The notes under the pieces are model-generated. The model did no database searches, had not been told where the DNA came from, and saw only the letters and a list, made by a program, of their open reading frames with translations. Shown here piece by piece: positions 34,872 through 45,637 of a DNA stretch of 64,000 bases (the stretch's first letter is position 1; each line of letters opens with the position of its first letter). Location: NCBI GenBank assembly GCA_016748015.1, contig JAAOMT010000468.1:226998-290997 (forward strand), read 5' to 3'. Origin of the DNA: Geosiphon pyriformis (taxonomy: Eukaryota; Glomeromycota; Glomeromycetes; Archaeosporales; Geosiphonaceae). Position numbers and translations under genes: made by a program.

Positions 34872-37800
34872 GCTATGTGTAATGTTCAGAACATCAATGT
34901 TCTTGCCAAGCAAGAGAATGTTATTTGTTGGCATAAGAATATGGGCAACTTGATTTCGATCTTTACTGAGACTAAATTAAAGGATAAGATTTATCTGTGG
35001 ATTGCTGGCAAATTTGAAGATGTCTGTATGTTCACTTCTGGTTTGAATTCTGGGTATTTGAGTGCTGGTGTTGTGATTGTCATGAACTTTTCTTTGGCAA
35101 AACATGTGTACAAGGTTTCTGAGATGCCTGGTCGGCTTCTATCCATTAGATTGCTTTTCAAAAATAAACTTTCTGTGTCTGTTTTAGGACTGTATGCTGG
35201 TGCTTTATCTGTGGCTTGGTTTTCACAGACTGGAAAAATCAACTTTTTTATTACAAAAGCTGCTAACAAATTTTCTTTCATTATCCTTGGTGGTGACTTC
35301 AATAAGAATAGTTTGAAAAGAAGTGCTGGTTTTAAGAAGTGTGTCAGTTTGGGATTGGTCAATTTTTTGATAAGTAGTTTGATTATGAAGAGTTCCACAT
35401 AGAGAAATTCAAGGAGTGTAGAAAAAACAATTGATTTTGTATTGGTTTTGTCAAATTTGGTCAGTGCAATAGTTGATCATGATGTTATGAACATTAGTGA
35501 TTACTTTGACACTGATCATTAAGCTGTTTCTGTATCTGTGAGTCTGGGCAGTTTGCTGGATACTTAGTTGAACTTTTTTTGCAGACAAGCAAATAAAGAT
35601 CACTGGAAGTTTGATTTTAAAGATGCTGATGATGCAAAGTGGAGTGAGTTTAAAGAAGCTATGGCAGCCAATGCTGCCATGTTCTCTGATAGTTTTATTA
35701 CTTCTGCATGATTCTTGAACTTGAACATGATGTGGAACACAATTTGCAAAATTATGACACTGTCAGCTAATGAAATATTCAGAAAGAAATAGTCTAAGAG
35801 TTATGATGGTATTTTTACCAAAAAATCTTCTAAGTTTTATAAACTGGAGCTTTTGGTCTCAAAGATTGCTAAGGCCTCTCATGAAAAAGATGTTGATAGG
35901 TTTGCTCTTCTTATGGAATGCTGAAATTCTTTGGACAATGTTAAGGCTTCAATTGTGCAGGAAATTGTGAACTCTGATGCAGATTTTGATCATGTGTGCT
36001 CAGCTCTTTTCAGTATGTGAAAGATATATCATGCCTCCAAATTTGCTAAGTCTTTGTGGGCTAAAGAGTCAAGAATAAAGTCAGCTGTTAATAGTTGAAT
36101 AGAGAATTTTGCAATCAACAAAGGTAACACAATTAGGAGCATGCTGAAGTGCTCTTTTCAAAAGGTGGTTTTGGACTATCTGGTGGTTAAAGATAAACTG
36201 ATTCTGGAACCAGACCTAGTTAAGACCAAGGTTGATGCGATTATGGAAGGCTGGACCAGAAAGCATAATATGGTGGGGAATTTTTCCAATAATTGGTTGC
36301 ATCAATATCAGCTTTTGGAGTACATTTTTGATGATGTTTTTTCAAATATGATGTGTTTGATTAATTTTAATAAACTACTTGGAGTGGTTTTTAATCTGTC
36401 TGATGGCAAAGCTGTTGGTCTTTCTGGAGTGTTAAATGAGCTTTGGAAGCATTGTGACAAATCAGTCTTGGATGTGCTTTTGGTGCTTTTAAACTTCTGT
36501 TTGTCTTGTGAGTCAGTGCCTAGTGCTTGGAAAGAGACTTGAATCTTGATGATTCCTAAACCATATGAGTGGAAGAGAGTTCTTATGAACACCCAATCTA
36601 TTGTTTTAATCGAGACTGCCCACAAAATCCTTTCCAAGATTCTCTCGGACAGGATTTTTTCGGCATACAGCTCTTTTGATGTTTTATGTGGAGACAATTT
36701 CTCGGTTCTTAAGAGTACAACAATGCAATCTCCTATTTTTGCTGTTGGTTTTGTTATTGAAGATGCTTTGGAAAAGAATCATGAACTTTGGTTGGTCTTA
36801 TAGGACATGCGAAAGGCCTACAACTCTGTTGGGTGAAAGCATCTTAGGAACAGTTTGGTCAGAATAAAGATGTGCAACAAGTTTATTAAATTTTTTGGTG
36901 GTATTCACAATGGTCATGTTAATAAAGTGATGACAGATTTTGGTTTGACAGATGGATATCAAGTACATAATGGTTTGGATCAGGGGGAAGTGTTTTCACT
37001 ACTTCTTTGGCGTATATTTTATGATCCTCTTTTGTGTAAAGTCAAAAGACAGAAAAGCATATATAGATATAGGATGAACTCTTATTTTGTTGTCAGGACT
37101 GGTCATTTGGAATCTTAGGCTGGATTAATGTCTTTTCTTGCTGTTGGTGCTTTTGTTGATGACACAATCTAAATTGGTAGTAGCCAAACTGCAACCCAAC
37201 ATATTTTTAATGTTACTAGTGAATTTTTTCAAATCAATGACATTTCTATTAACAATAACAAGACAGTGGCAATTCCTATTAATTGCAAAGTAGTATGTCT
37301 TAATTTGCTTATCAGTGGTTCATCTATTTCTATTGCCAAGAAAGGAGAGTCTCATTGTTACCTGAAAATTTTTTTGTCGACTAAGAGTTTGTTGAGGCCT
37401 AGTCTGGCTAAGACAGATGCTAATGTCAGATTTTTTGCCAATCTGGTTCTAAAGAAGGCCATTTCTAATAAGCAGTTTTTATATCTTGTGTCAGCAGTTC
37501 TCCACCTCATTGTCAACTACAGGATGTAGTTCAGTTTTGTTTCTATCAGTATGTGTAATAAGTGGAATTCTTTGATTTACAGGGGCTTAAAGCTAAAGTC
37601 TAGTCTATCTCTCAATTTTCTTAATGACATGCTTTATTATTCCTCATTGTATGGCTTAAAAACTTTTGAGCAAGTCCAAGCTAAAAGCAAAGTTGCTTCT
37701 GTTGTGTGCTTTGCAAACTCTGTTGGAATTTTGAGTCATTTGTTTTTATACAAGTCTCATGACTTGCAGGTTCTGTCTTGGAGCCCACTCTATTCTTTGG

Positions 37801-39536
37801 CATTCCCAGTTCATATTAAAATCAGTGCTTCTAATAATTTTTTGGCAGATATGGTTCATATTTTTCTTGGGTACAGTCTGTCTCTAAGTAGTCAAGTAAA
37901 TAATTCTTTCCATTTTCATGGTGGTATTCCCATGTTATCTGTTTTTGACAGGTCTAATTACTTTGGATTTCTTCCATCCCTTTAGAGATATGGTATTGCT
38001 TTTGTTGAACAGCTTCACTGTAAGAATGGAGCTGTTTTTGATTAGAAAACATTCAAGTATTGGAAAAAACTGGACCTATGTGGCCCTGTTCCTAAATGGT
38101 TTAGGCTTTTTATTGACTTTCTTGATAGTGTAGTTTTTTTCCCTGCTCATTTTTTGCCTGTAGTTGGTACTGAGCATTTGGATATTTTGGAATTTAGTGA
38201 GTTTGGACTGATTTATAATTGGTTACTGGATTTCGAGACTGACAGTCTTTCCATTTATATGGATGGATCTCTGAAGGGATTGGAGAGTGTTAACATGAGA
38301 GCTGGTGCTGCAGTTTTTTTTGAAGATATAAGCTTGGATTTGGGGGTCAGAGTTTCTGGTTTAATGTCTTTTACTTTGGCTGAATTGCAGGCCATTGCAT
38401 TGGCTTTTAAGTGTGTCCTTCCTAATAGTTCAGTTGGTGTCTATTTAGACAGTCAGGCTGTTTTGGATGTTTGCAAATCAGAATTAGGTATAGTTTATCT
38501 GGATTTTAGGAATTGCTGTTGGGTTGAGCATTGGCACATTGTGAACATTATTAGAAAAAAAGACTTGAGTGTTAGCTGGCACAAGATGCAGGGCCATTTG
38601 GGTGTTATGAACAATAAACATACTGATGCACTTGTTAACACAGTGTTTTTTTCTCCCTGGTGTCTTGTTTTACATGTGAAAAAACATTATATTTTAGCTG
38701 ATGGGAATGTTGTTTCTGGTAATTCTAGACATTTTGTTTGTGGGGTCTTTTAGTCTATTCATTGTGTATACTGAGAGGTCAGTTTAGGTTCTAAGGTTTT
38801 AGATAGTAGTCTGCATTCAGACGTTGATTGGTTTAGCTTATCATTGGTATGGCATCCAGACTTGCACATAGCTGCTGGCTTCATTAGTAAATCCACAGCT
38901 AATGTTCACACATATTTTATAAAAGCCCTATACTATTGGCTGCTGGTCGCTGTTTAGAAGCATTTGTATAACAGATACTATTTCAATGTGCTGTGGTTGT
39001 ATTGTAGTGAAGTTGAGGTTTCTGACCATGTCTTTTCTTGTATGGTAGATGATTCTGCTCATTGTCATTTATTGGATGCTTATGTTGCTACTTGGGGCCT
39101 TCTTTCTGGTCTTTCTGTCTTCTTTTCAAGTGTTTCTTAATTTTTATCTTCTTATGCTTCAAATGTCACAGTTTGTATAGCTTTTTGCAAAAGCTTTGTT
39201 TTTAAGAATTGGCTTCAGAAAGCTGTGTTTGTTTTTGGAAATGCCAAAATAGCTGGTTAGAAGGTTGTGGAATTTGTGCGTAACTTGTGTTTTGTCTTTA
39301 GGGACAAGATTTGGTTGGTCCATGTTAAGTATTGTGCCTGCATAGAAAAAAATAAGATAATACCTAGTGACAGTTTGGCTTTAGTTTCAGTTTCAAGGCT
39401 GTCTGCATTGCTTTTTGCAGGTGTTGTTAAGTTGCTGGGTATTGCTGAAGCAATTGGTGTTGGTTTTGGTTTTTGTAAGTCTTGTTTGTTTTTCTCAGGT
39501 ATTGGAGACTTAGTTTTGGTACATATAAGTGTTTAA
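34872..39536 (+). pseudogene. LINE copy 2 ORF2: APE endonuclease, RT, RNase H
   Basis: One frame over about 1550 codons from ATG 34872 (MCNVQ) to TAA 39534-39536, with premature stops but, as far as I can read, no frameshift. Endonuclease: ETKL (34969), GGDFNK (about 35290), TIDFVL and DTDH followed by a stop at 35521-35523. RT: motif A keeps its aspartate (DMRKAYN, about 36804-36824, just after a TAG), and FVDD is intact (about 37150-37163). RNase H keeps all four acidic positions (YMDGS, LAELQA, LDSQ, HTDAL, 38257-38630). The catalytic residues are better preserved than in copy 1 but nonsense codons make it inactive. Confidence 0.85.
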
Positions 39537-39669
39537 TGTAATCTTAATTGGCCCAAGTGGCTGGTCATGTGTAGAAAATACATGATTCATGCCTAGTTTA
39601 GATTAGTCAATTGATGTATTGTACTAGGTAGTGTTTGGACCTCACTTGTAAAATATAATAAAAAAAAAA

Positions 39670-41551
39670 TTATATATTAAAAATATATAATTAAACTGTT
39701 TATAAACTATATAAAACAGCAAAAACAAATTAGTTTAACACAATTTAATATTTTTAAAATCTAAAATTGAATAAAAAACATTTTTTTTGAATTTTTAGTT
39801 TTAAAATAAACAGTAATATATCTAATATAAACATAAAAAACTAAATTAACAATAATATAAGTTTTTTTATATAAATCAAAAAATCAAAAAAATTATAAGT
39901 GGTAATATTCATTAAAAAAAACATAAAAGTATTTAATAATAATTTTTAAATATTTATATTTATTTATTAATATTTGTTTTAATTATATAAATTAATTTTT
40001 TTTATAAAAACAAATTATTTAAAAATTAATAACTTAGCAATTACTTTATTTTTAAAGTTTTTTGTTATAAACCAATAAGTTATATTTTAATAAACACAAT
40101 TTTATTAAATTTAGCAAGAATTAATTTTAAAATTAATATGAAAAAATTAACTAAATTTTTTTGTTTATTACTTCTTAATTAGTACAAATATTAAATTTTT
40201 TCAAATTAATATTTATTAAAATTTTTTTATTAATTATCAAATTTTTTGCTTAATTTAAACTTAATTTAGAAATAAATATTATTAAAATAATATTAAAATT
40301 TTTTAAAAAAGAAACCTTTTTAAAGTTATCTACTTAATAAAAAAGTTTTTTAATAAATTTCAGTTTATTATTCAAATTTTTTTTATTGATAACTAAAATA
40401 TTAATGTTTAACACAAAATTTAACTGAATTAAAACATTTTTTTTTAAATTAATATAATTATTAAAAGCTTTAACATATTAAACTTATACAAAAAAGGTTT
40501 TAAAACTTTATTATTGTTTATATTATTAAAATAAAGTAGCAATAACAGTTTTATGAAATTAAAAAACCAAATATAAAATTGTTTTATTTATAATTTCAAA
40601 ATTGTTTAATATATTTAAATTAAAATAATGAGTTTTTTCTATAACAAAATTTTTTAAGTTTTTAATATTTGATATATTATTAATATTAGTCTTATTGTTT
40701 AATTTATTATTTTATAATTTAAAGATTATAATATTATTAAAGTTTAAAACATTTATGGCCAAAAAATTAGCAGATAAATCAATAATTTTAGCTTTAAAAA
40801 TAAGTTTTTTAGTCTTTTTATTAGTATTTTTATAAATATATGTATGTGTTTTTCTTTTTTTCTTGGTATTAAAACAAGTTTTTACTTTAGTTTTGTTTAT
40901 ATTTAAATATTAACATAAAAGTCTATTAGATCTATTGTTACAAACAAAAATATATTAAAAAAAATAGTTTTTATGAAAAAAAAACAAATAAAATATTTTT
41001 TTAACTTCTTTTGACTCTTATTATGATTAAAAAATTAATAAGAAAAAAAGTTTTAATATTGTCAAATAATTAATTATTAATTTTTACAATTTATTTTATT
41101 TTAAATGTACATATATTTATGTTTAATTATAATTCAAGTAAAATAGCTATTAAATAAGAAAAAAATAATATAGGTTAATTTATTACTCTTTTTATATACA
41201 TATAACAAGCTTTAAAATAAACATCATATTATTTATAAAAGGAATAAAAATAAACATTATAAGTTAGTTTATGATTTAATATTACTATATATGACGTGCT
41301 ATTTTATGTCTTTTATTATTAAAAATGAGTCAGTTTAAGCCTACTCTCTTACAGGAGTTGTATTTTACTTAATTTAGACTTACTTAATAATGTAAAAATA
41401 TATAATAATAACAATATGGCTAAAAATTCTAAAACTTTCCCAGTAAAACAGCTGTCATGCTAAATTTTAGCTTTGTTAAAAATACATCTTTAATAAAGTA
41501 ACCAATTGCAAACAAAGTCTTGCCGAATCAAAATATCAGCTAAAATCTATG
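39670..41551. other. A+T-rich boundary zone between repeats and gene island
   Basis: About 1.9 kb, extremely A+T-rich up to about 41290, with no coding frame or defined repeat. From about 41290 base composition becomes more balanced and probably includes the 3' flank of the Fe-S assembly gene. Confidence 0.65.
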
Positions 41552-42388
41552 CTATATCTTGGCCTCAAAACTGATTCCGCACCTTTCAATTGAAAATATT
41601 ATTGAATAAAGGCATTTTTAAACAGAAATCACATATTAAAAATAATTATTTAATAGCTCACCCGCAGCCAGATGCCGCTTGCGGGTTCTCGATGACCTTG
41701 AATTGTGAGCCGATTAACTCTTCGGAGAAATCGATTTTGGAGCCTTTGATCAACCCAAGTGATATGGTATCAACAACCACTTTGGCTTGATTATTTTCAA
41801 ATAATCTAATTAAGATCATCTATTATTTTTGAGAATTGTTCATAAAAATTCCGAGAAATCACCAATTGTGAAGGATACTTACACATCTTCTTCTTTTAAT
41901 GAACTTATTGGTGTCAGGTCATAGAAATATTGAAATCCATGACAACCACCTGAATCAACTGTAATCCGCAATACCATATTTACGTCTTGGTCATTGGATG
42001 TAATAGATAAAAGTTTCTATTAATTATATATACAATTAATTAAAGAAATAGAGATGCAATAAGAGTGAAACTTGGTGTCCTTCGAGCGAGAAATCACAAA
42101 AAACTAGCAGGGTTTCCAACCTCATAAAAAGTAGCATACATTAACGGCTCTTTCAGTGATTTCAATCTTCATTTCGTTCCCTTGGTCGTCTTTTTGTGGA
42201 TTATTCTTTACAATCGTGGCAAAAAGCCTCTTTAGATCTGAAACATTTTGTGTGGATAAAACTGAAAGTTTATTAAGGGTGAATTCTTTACGAACGTTAG
42301 TGATTCGAGAGAAGTGAAAATTTGATTTATGAGATCGTGTCAAATTCTTTGAATTTTGAAAAAGACAGCGCAGTCTTAATGAAAGCAT
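41552..42388 (-). CDS. ISA2: Mitochondrial A-type Fe-S cluster assembly protein ISA2/ISCA2
   Basis: A-type carrier needed for 4Fe-4S cluster formation in mitochondria, working with ISA1 and IBA57. Exons (minus): 42388-42140, 42016-41883, 41805-41662 and 41582-41552, all with GT-AG borders and consistent phases; 185 aa. Residues 1-50 form an R/K/S-rich presequence with no acidic residue for the first 34, typical of mitochondrial import. The A-type fold follows: MKIEITERAVN, then SGGCHGFQYFYDL (Cys108) and the end PQAASGCGCGISF (Cys175, Cys177), giving the three ligand cysteines. SGGC-GFQY and VVVD...L..G..IDF fit ISCA2/Isa2 better than Isa1. The second cysteine of the C-x-C pair is encoded only in the 31-nt last exon; read without that intron the protein would stop at SGCG. 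It is head-to-head with UTP18. Confidence 0.9.
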
Positions 42389-42555
42389 TGTGTATATCTT
42401 AAAATTAGAATGAAAGCGAGAAATTGAAATATACTCAAAATCGTGATAATCATTGATAAAATCAGTTGATGCATGTATGTAAAATAAATTTTTATGTTTC
42501 AGCTGAAATTCCCTTTGTGGCACAGTACTCTCAATAAAAAGTTGGGTCCTTGAGA
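42389..42555. promoter_or_regulatory. Shared intergenic promoter region, ISA2 and UTP18
   Basis: Only 167 bp separate the two start codons of these divergent genes, so both promoters and 5' UTRs must lie here or overlap the neighbouring gene. I see no clear TATA box. Confidence 0.5.
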
Positions 42556-44899
42556 ATGGAACAAAAGAACACAAGTAAAACTAAAGTTTTGACTGCCTCT
42601 GAAGCAGATTTGGCAGACGGGAGGCATCCAAAGACCAAAAATCACGCTAAATATCCCAAAATATTTCCCAAAAAACGACGAGTTGAAAAGGATAAAGTTG
42701 AAAGAGATTTAGAAGCTTTAGTCTTTGGTGGTGATGTTGAAGACCTAGCTCAAGAAGTTTATCATAGAATAGAACAGAACACAGATGAAAGCTATGATCC
42801 GGAAATTGAGGAGGAGGAAGAGAAACAAAAATCAATACCAGATCTGAACCAAAAGCCGAACAAAATCAAGAACGGTGAAGAGGAGGAAACTTCGGACAAG
42901 CCGGTATTGCTGGATATCTCTGTTGCTGATTTAGAATATGCTCATTGGAGGCTAAAAAGCTATAGTTCCAGTTATTTGTAATAGATACCAAGGGAAGTCG
43001 CGTATCTCATAATAAACTCAAGCTCCCTCAAAATATATCGGGAAGTTCAAAAAGCACAGATAGTGCAAAAGAACAATATGAAGATGATGACGATGACGAT
43101 GAAGATGAGAAAGAGGAAAAAGATTCTGAATCAATATTAACTGAAGGTATTCGATAACTGACTTTTCCTCATTTTTCAATTGACCTAATTAAGACTACTA
43201 AATATTACACAATCTAACCCCTCTAAAGTCGAGGGAGATAAAGATGAAAAACGAGCTTGGGTTGATCCGGACGACAAGGAAGTCTCAATATCATTGGCAA
43301 AAAGGAATATGCTTCGAAAATTAAGAAAAACGGAAGATGAAGATACCATATCAGGTGATAAATTTGAAATACGTTTAAGAAAACAGTATGTATCATTTAA
43401 AATTTTTCAAAATTTTCCCTTTGCTAAAGTCATTTATCTATTTTAGACATGCAAAACTACATCCAACGCCAGGTTGGGCCGTATTACCATCCGAATTAAA
43501 GAAACAAAAAAAGCGGAAAAAAAGGGCTCGTTCTTCTGAAAGCGAATCTTCTGATGCCAGTGAGCAACAATACTCTGATGAAGATATTGAATTGTTGAGG
43601 CAATCCCACGGCTTCTTACAAAAAGAAAAACCGAAATTCTTACCGCCTGAAGATCTTGAGGTTGTTCGAATGAGGGATGCAAATCAAAAGGCTTATTCGC
43701 AAGTTCGAATCATTTCCTAAAAATTTTGAAAAAAAAAGTAAATTTTTATACCTGGCACCATCAAACTTACCCACTATTTTGATCTTAAAGTCTGTCATAC
43801 AATCGATCTCTTTCCACCCTAATGCCCAAGTTCTGATGACAGCGGGTTTAGACAAAACATTAAGATTGTTTCAGGTAAAATTCAAATTTTGATTAAGCGT
43901 GGATTAAATTTCTTGGTCTAATTACTTCGAATTCTTCAATCCAGATTGACGGTAAATACAATTCCAAAATTCAATCAATATTTTTAGAAGATCTTCCAAT
44001 CCGGAAAGCATCCTTTAATCCTAGTGGCACCGAGATTATTGCCACTGGTCGACGCCCATATTTTTATTCCTATAATGTGGAAGCTGGTCGTATTGAAAAA
44101 ATCCCCAAAATCCATGGACGTCAAGAAAAATCATATGAAGATTTTTCCATATCTCCATGCGGGGGTTATATTGTTTTTGCTGGGAGGGATGGGTATCTAA
44201 TATTGATTAATTCTCAAACAAAACAATGGATCGCAAATATGAAGATTAACGATTCAATCAAAGGGTTTGATTGGTCGGGTGATGGAAAATATTTATTTTG
44301 TATTGGCGGGGATGCAGATATCTATCAATGGGATGTAGGGGCAAGGAGATGTGTTCATCGATTTCAAGATGACGGTGGATTTAAACCCACCTCTATCGCT
44401 TTATCCAACAATGACGAGTATATCGCTATCGGGTTAGTCTTCATGCCATGAAAAGATTCTTTATATTAATAATGTATTTAACCTCTTGATTTTCAGTTCT
44501 CGTTCAGGGATAGTCAACATTTACGATAAATCATGCCTACTGAGCATCAAACCTAAACCACTTAAAGCTATTTCAAATTTGACAACGGCAGTCCATAAAT
44601 TGGAATTCAATCATGACTCGCAAATTTTGGGAATGTCCAGTCATTCTAAAAAAGGACAATTAAAGATGGTAATCGAGAAAGTTTTCCTTAAAACTCTATC
44701 CGTTACTCTATTAATCACTTTGATTTACTTAAAGGTCCATTTACCATCTTTGACCGTTTTCAAAAATTGGCCGACGTCTGGGACACCACTTGACTACGTG
44801 GAATCCTTTGACTTCTCGCCTAACAGTGGTTATATTGCTATAGGCAATTCCAAGGGTAAAGTTCCCTTGTATAGACTCAGGCATTTTGCTACGGCTTAA
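42556..44899 (+). CDS. UTP18: UTP18, WD40 subunit of the SSU processome
   Basis: U3 snoRNP-associated WD40 protein of the UTP-B complex, acting in nucleolar 18S rRNA maturation. I assemble eight exons: 42556-42903, 42972-43146, 43229-43385, 43447-43702, 43791-43874, 43945-44432, 44497-44668 and 44735-44899; 614 aa, close to the 550-600 of fungal and animal homologues. The N-terminal half is charged with acidic runs; the family signatures LFVID, RAWVDPDD, IRLRKQ and HPTPGWA appear in order. The WD40 propeller starts at SISFHPNAQVLMTAGLDKTLRLFQ and includes GRQEKSYEDFSISPCGGYI, YQWDVGARRCVH, SGIVNIYD and the terminal NSKGKVPLYRLRHF. The intron at 43703 uses an unusual GTTCGA donor; the 42904 intron is the least certain but restores the frame at a family motif. 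Confidence 0.9.
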
Positions 44900-45637
44900 C
44901 AGTCCGAAAGAACTATTCTAGTTCATACATATGAAACAGTGGCAATCCGAGTTTTTGAAAGGTGAATGTCAATTAAAATTGAATTTAATGGTCCTTGAAA
45001 ATGAATATTTGCTCTTCAAATACAGAACGAGTAAAACTATCATTATTAAAAATAGACATTTAAAGAATTCTGGAATTCGAACATTCAGAATGAGTGAATT
45101 ATTAATTGAGTCAGTTTCTCGATTTGACGCTGGAGAAATTGATTGAAAGTCAATGCTATCTGAGTATAACTATACACGAGATCTTGTTGGTGGTTCTTTA
45201 AATTGAACATTTTTGTCCCCAATTAAAAAATTTATTTCGAAGTTTAGCGTTATTGATTTGATTTGATTAATAATGTTGAGTATCGCAAATTTCAAACTTC
45301 TTGGAAGATGGGAAAACCCTCAATTTATTTGTATGTATATTTTATGTTCATCCGGACAAAAATTTACGAGTATAATGGCAAGCCGAAAAAAATAATGTCG
45401 AAATTGTATTGTGAAATATAATATTCTAAATTTCTCCTTTACCGTGAACAGATATAATGGATATAAGGAAATCTGGTTTTGATTAATGATGCCTCAAATT
45501 TCTTTTACTAAACCCACCAATCACATCCCAAACTCAAACTTTTGATTTTCCCCCAAAGAAAATATTCATCACCCGCCCTTATCCTCACTAATAATGTTAC
45601 AAAATTCAAAACTAAATATGTATGAATACTTACCTTC
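44900..45637. other. Convergent intergenic region, UTP18 and acyltransferase
   Basis: 740 bp between two convergent genes. A 71-codon plus frame (44931-45146) has no family character and probably lies in the 3' UTR of UTP18. Nothing else is seen. Confidence 0.6.

Larger units (their letters stand above)
32852..39669 (+). mobile_element. LINE copy 2 (same family as 20098-26841)
   Basis: A second, separately inserted copy of the LINE family, about 6.8 kb, with the same leader, ORF order, 3' UTR phrases (GGCCCAAGTGGCTGG, 39550-39564; GGACCTCACTTG, 39636-39647) and a 3' A tract (39659-39669). Protein-level similarity to copy 1 is high through ORF2 (for example TSGLNSGYLSAGVVIVMN versus TSGLDKGFLGAGVAIIMN). 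Neither copy is a simple derivative of the other: each has tryptophan codons where the other has stops. Confidence 0.85.

Noticed and set aside
22042-39536. In-frame TGA codons read as tryptophan (altered genetic code)
   Set aside because: TAG and TAA also interrupt the same frames, and conserved host genes here (LDAH, SRP54, UTP5) end with TGA as a true stop. Decay by G to A change explains the pattern.
44931-45146. 71-codon plus-strand frame after UTP18
   Set aside because: Starts within the 3' flank, shows no family pattern and overlaps nothing conserved; likely chance.
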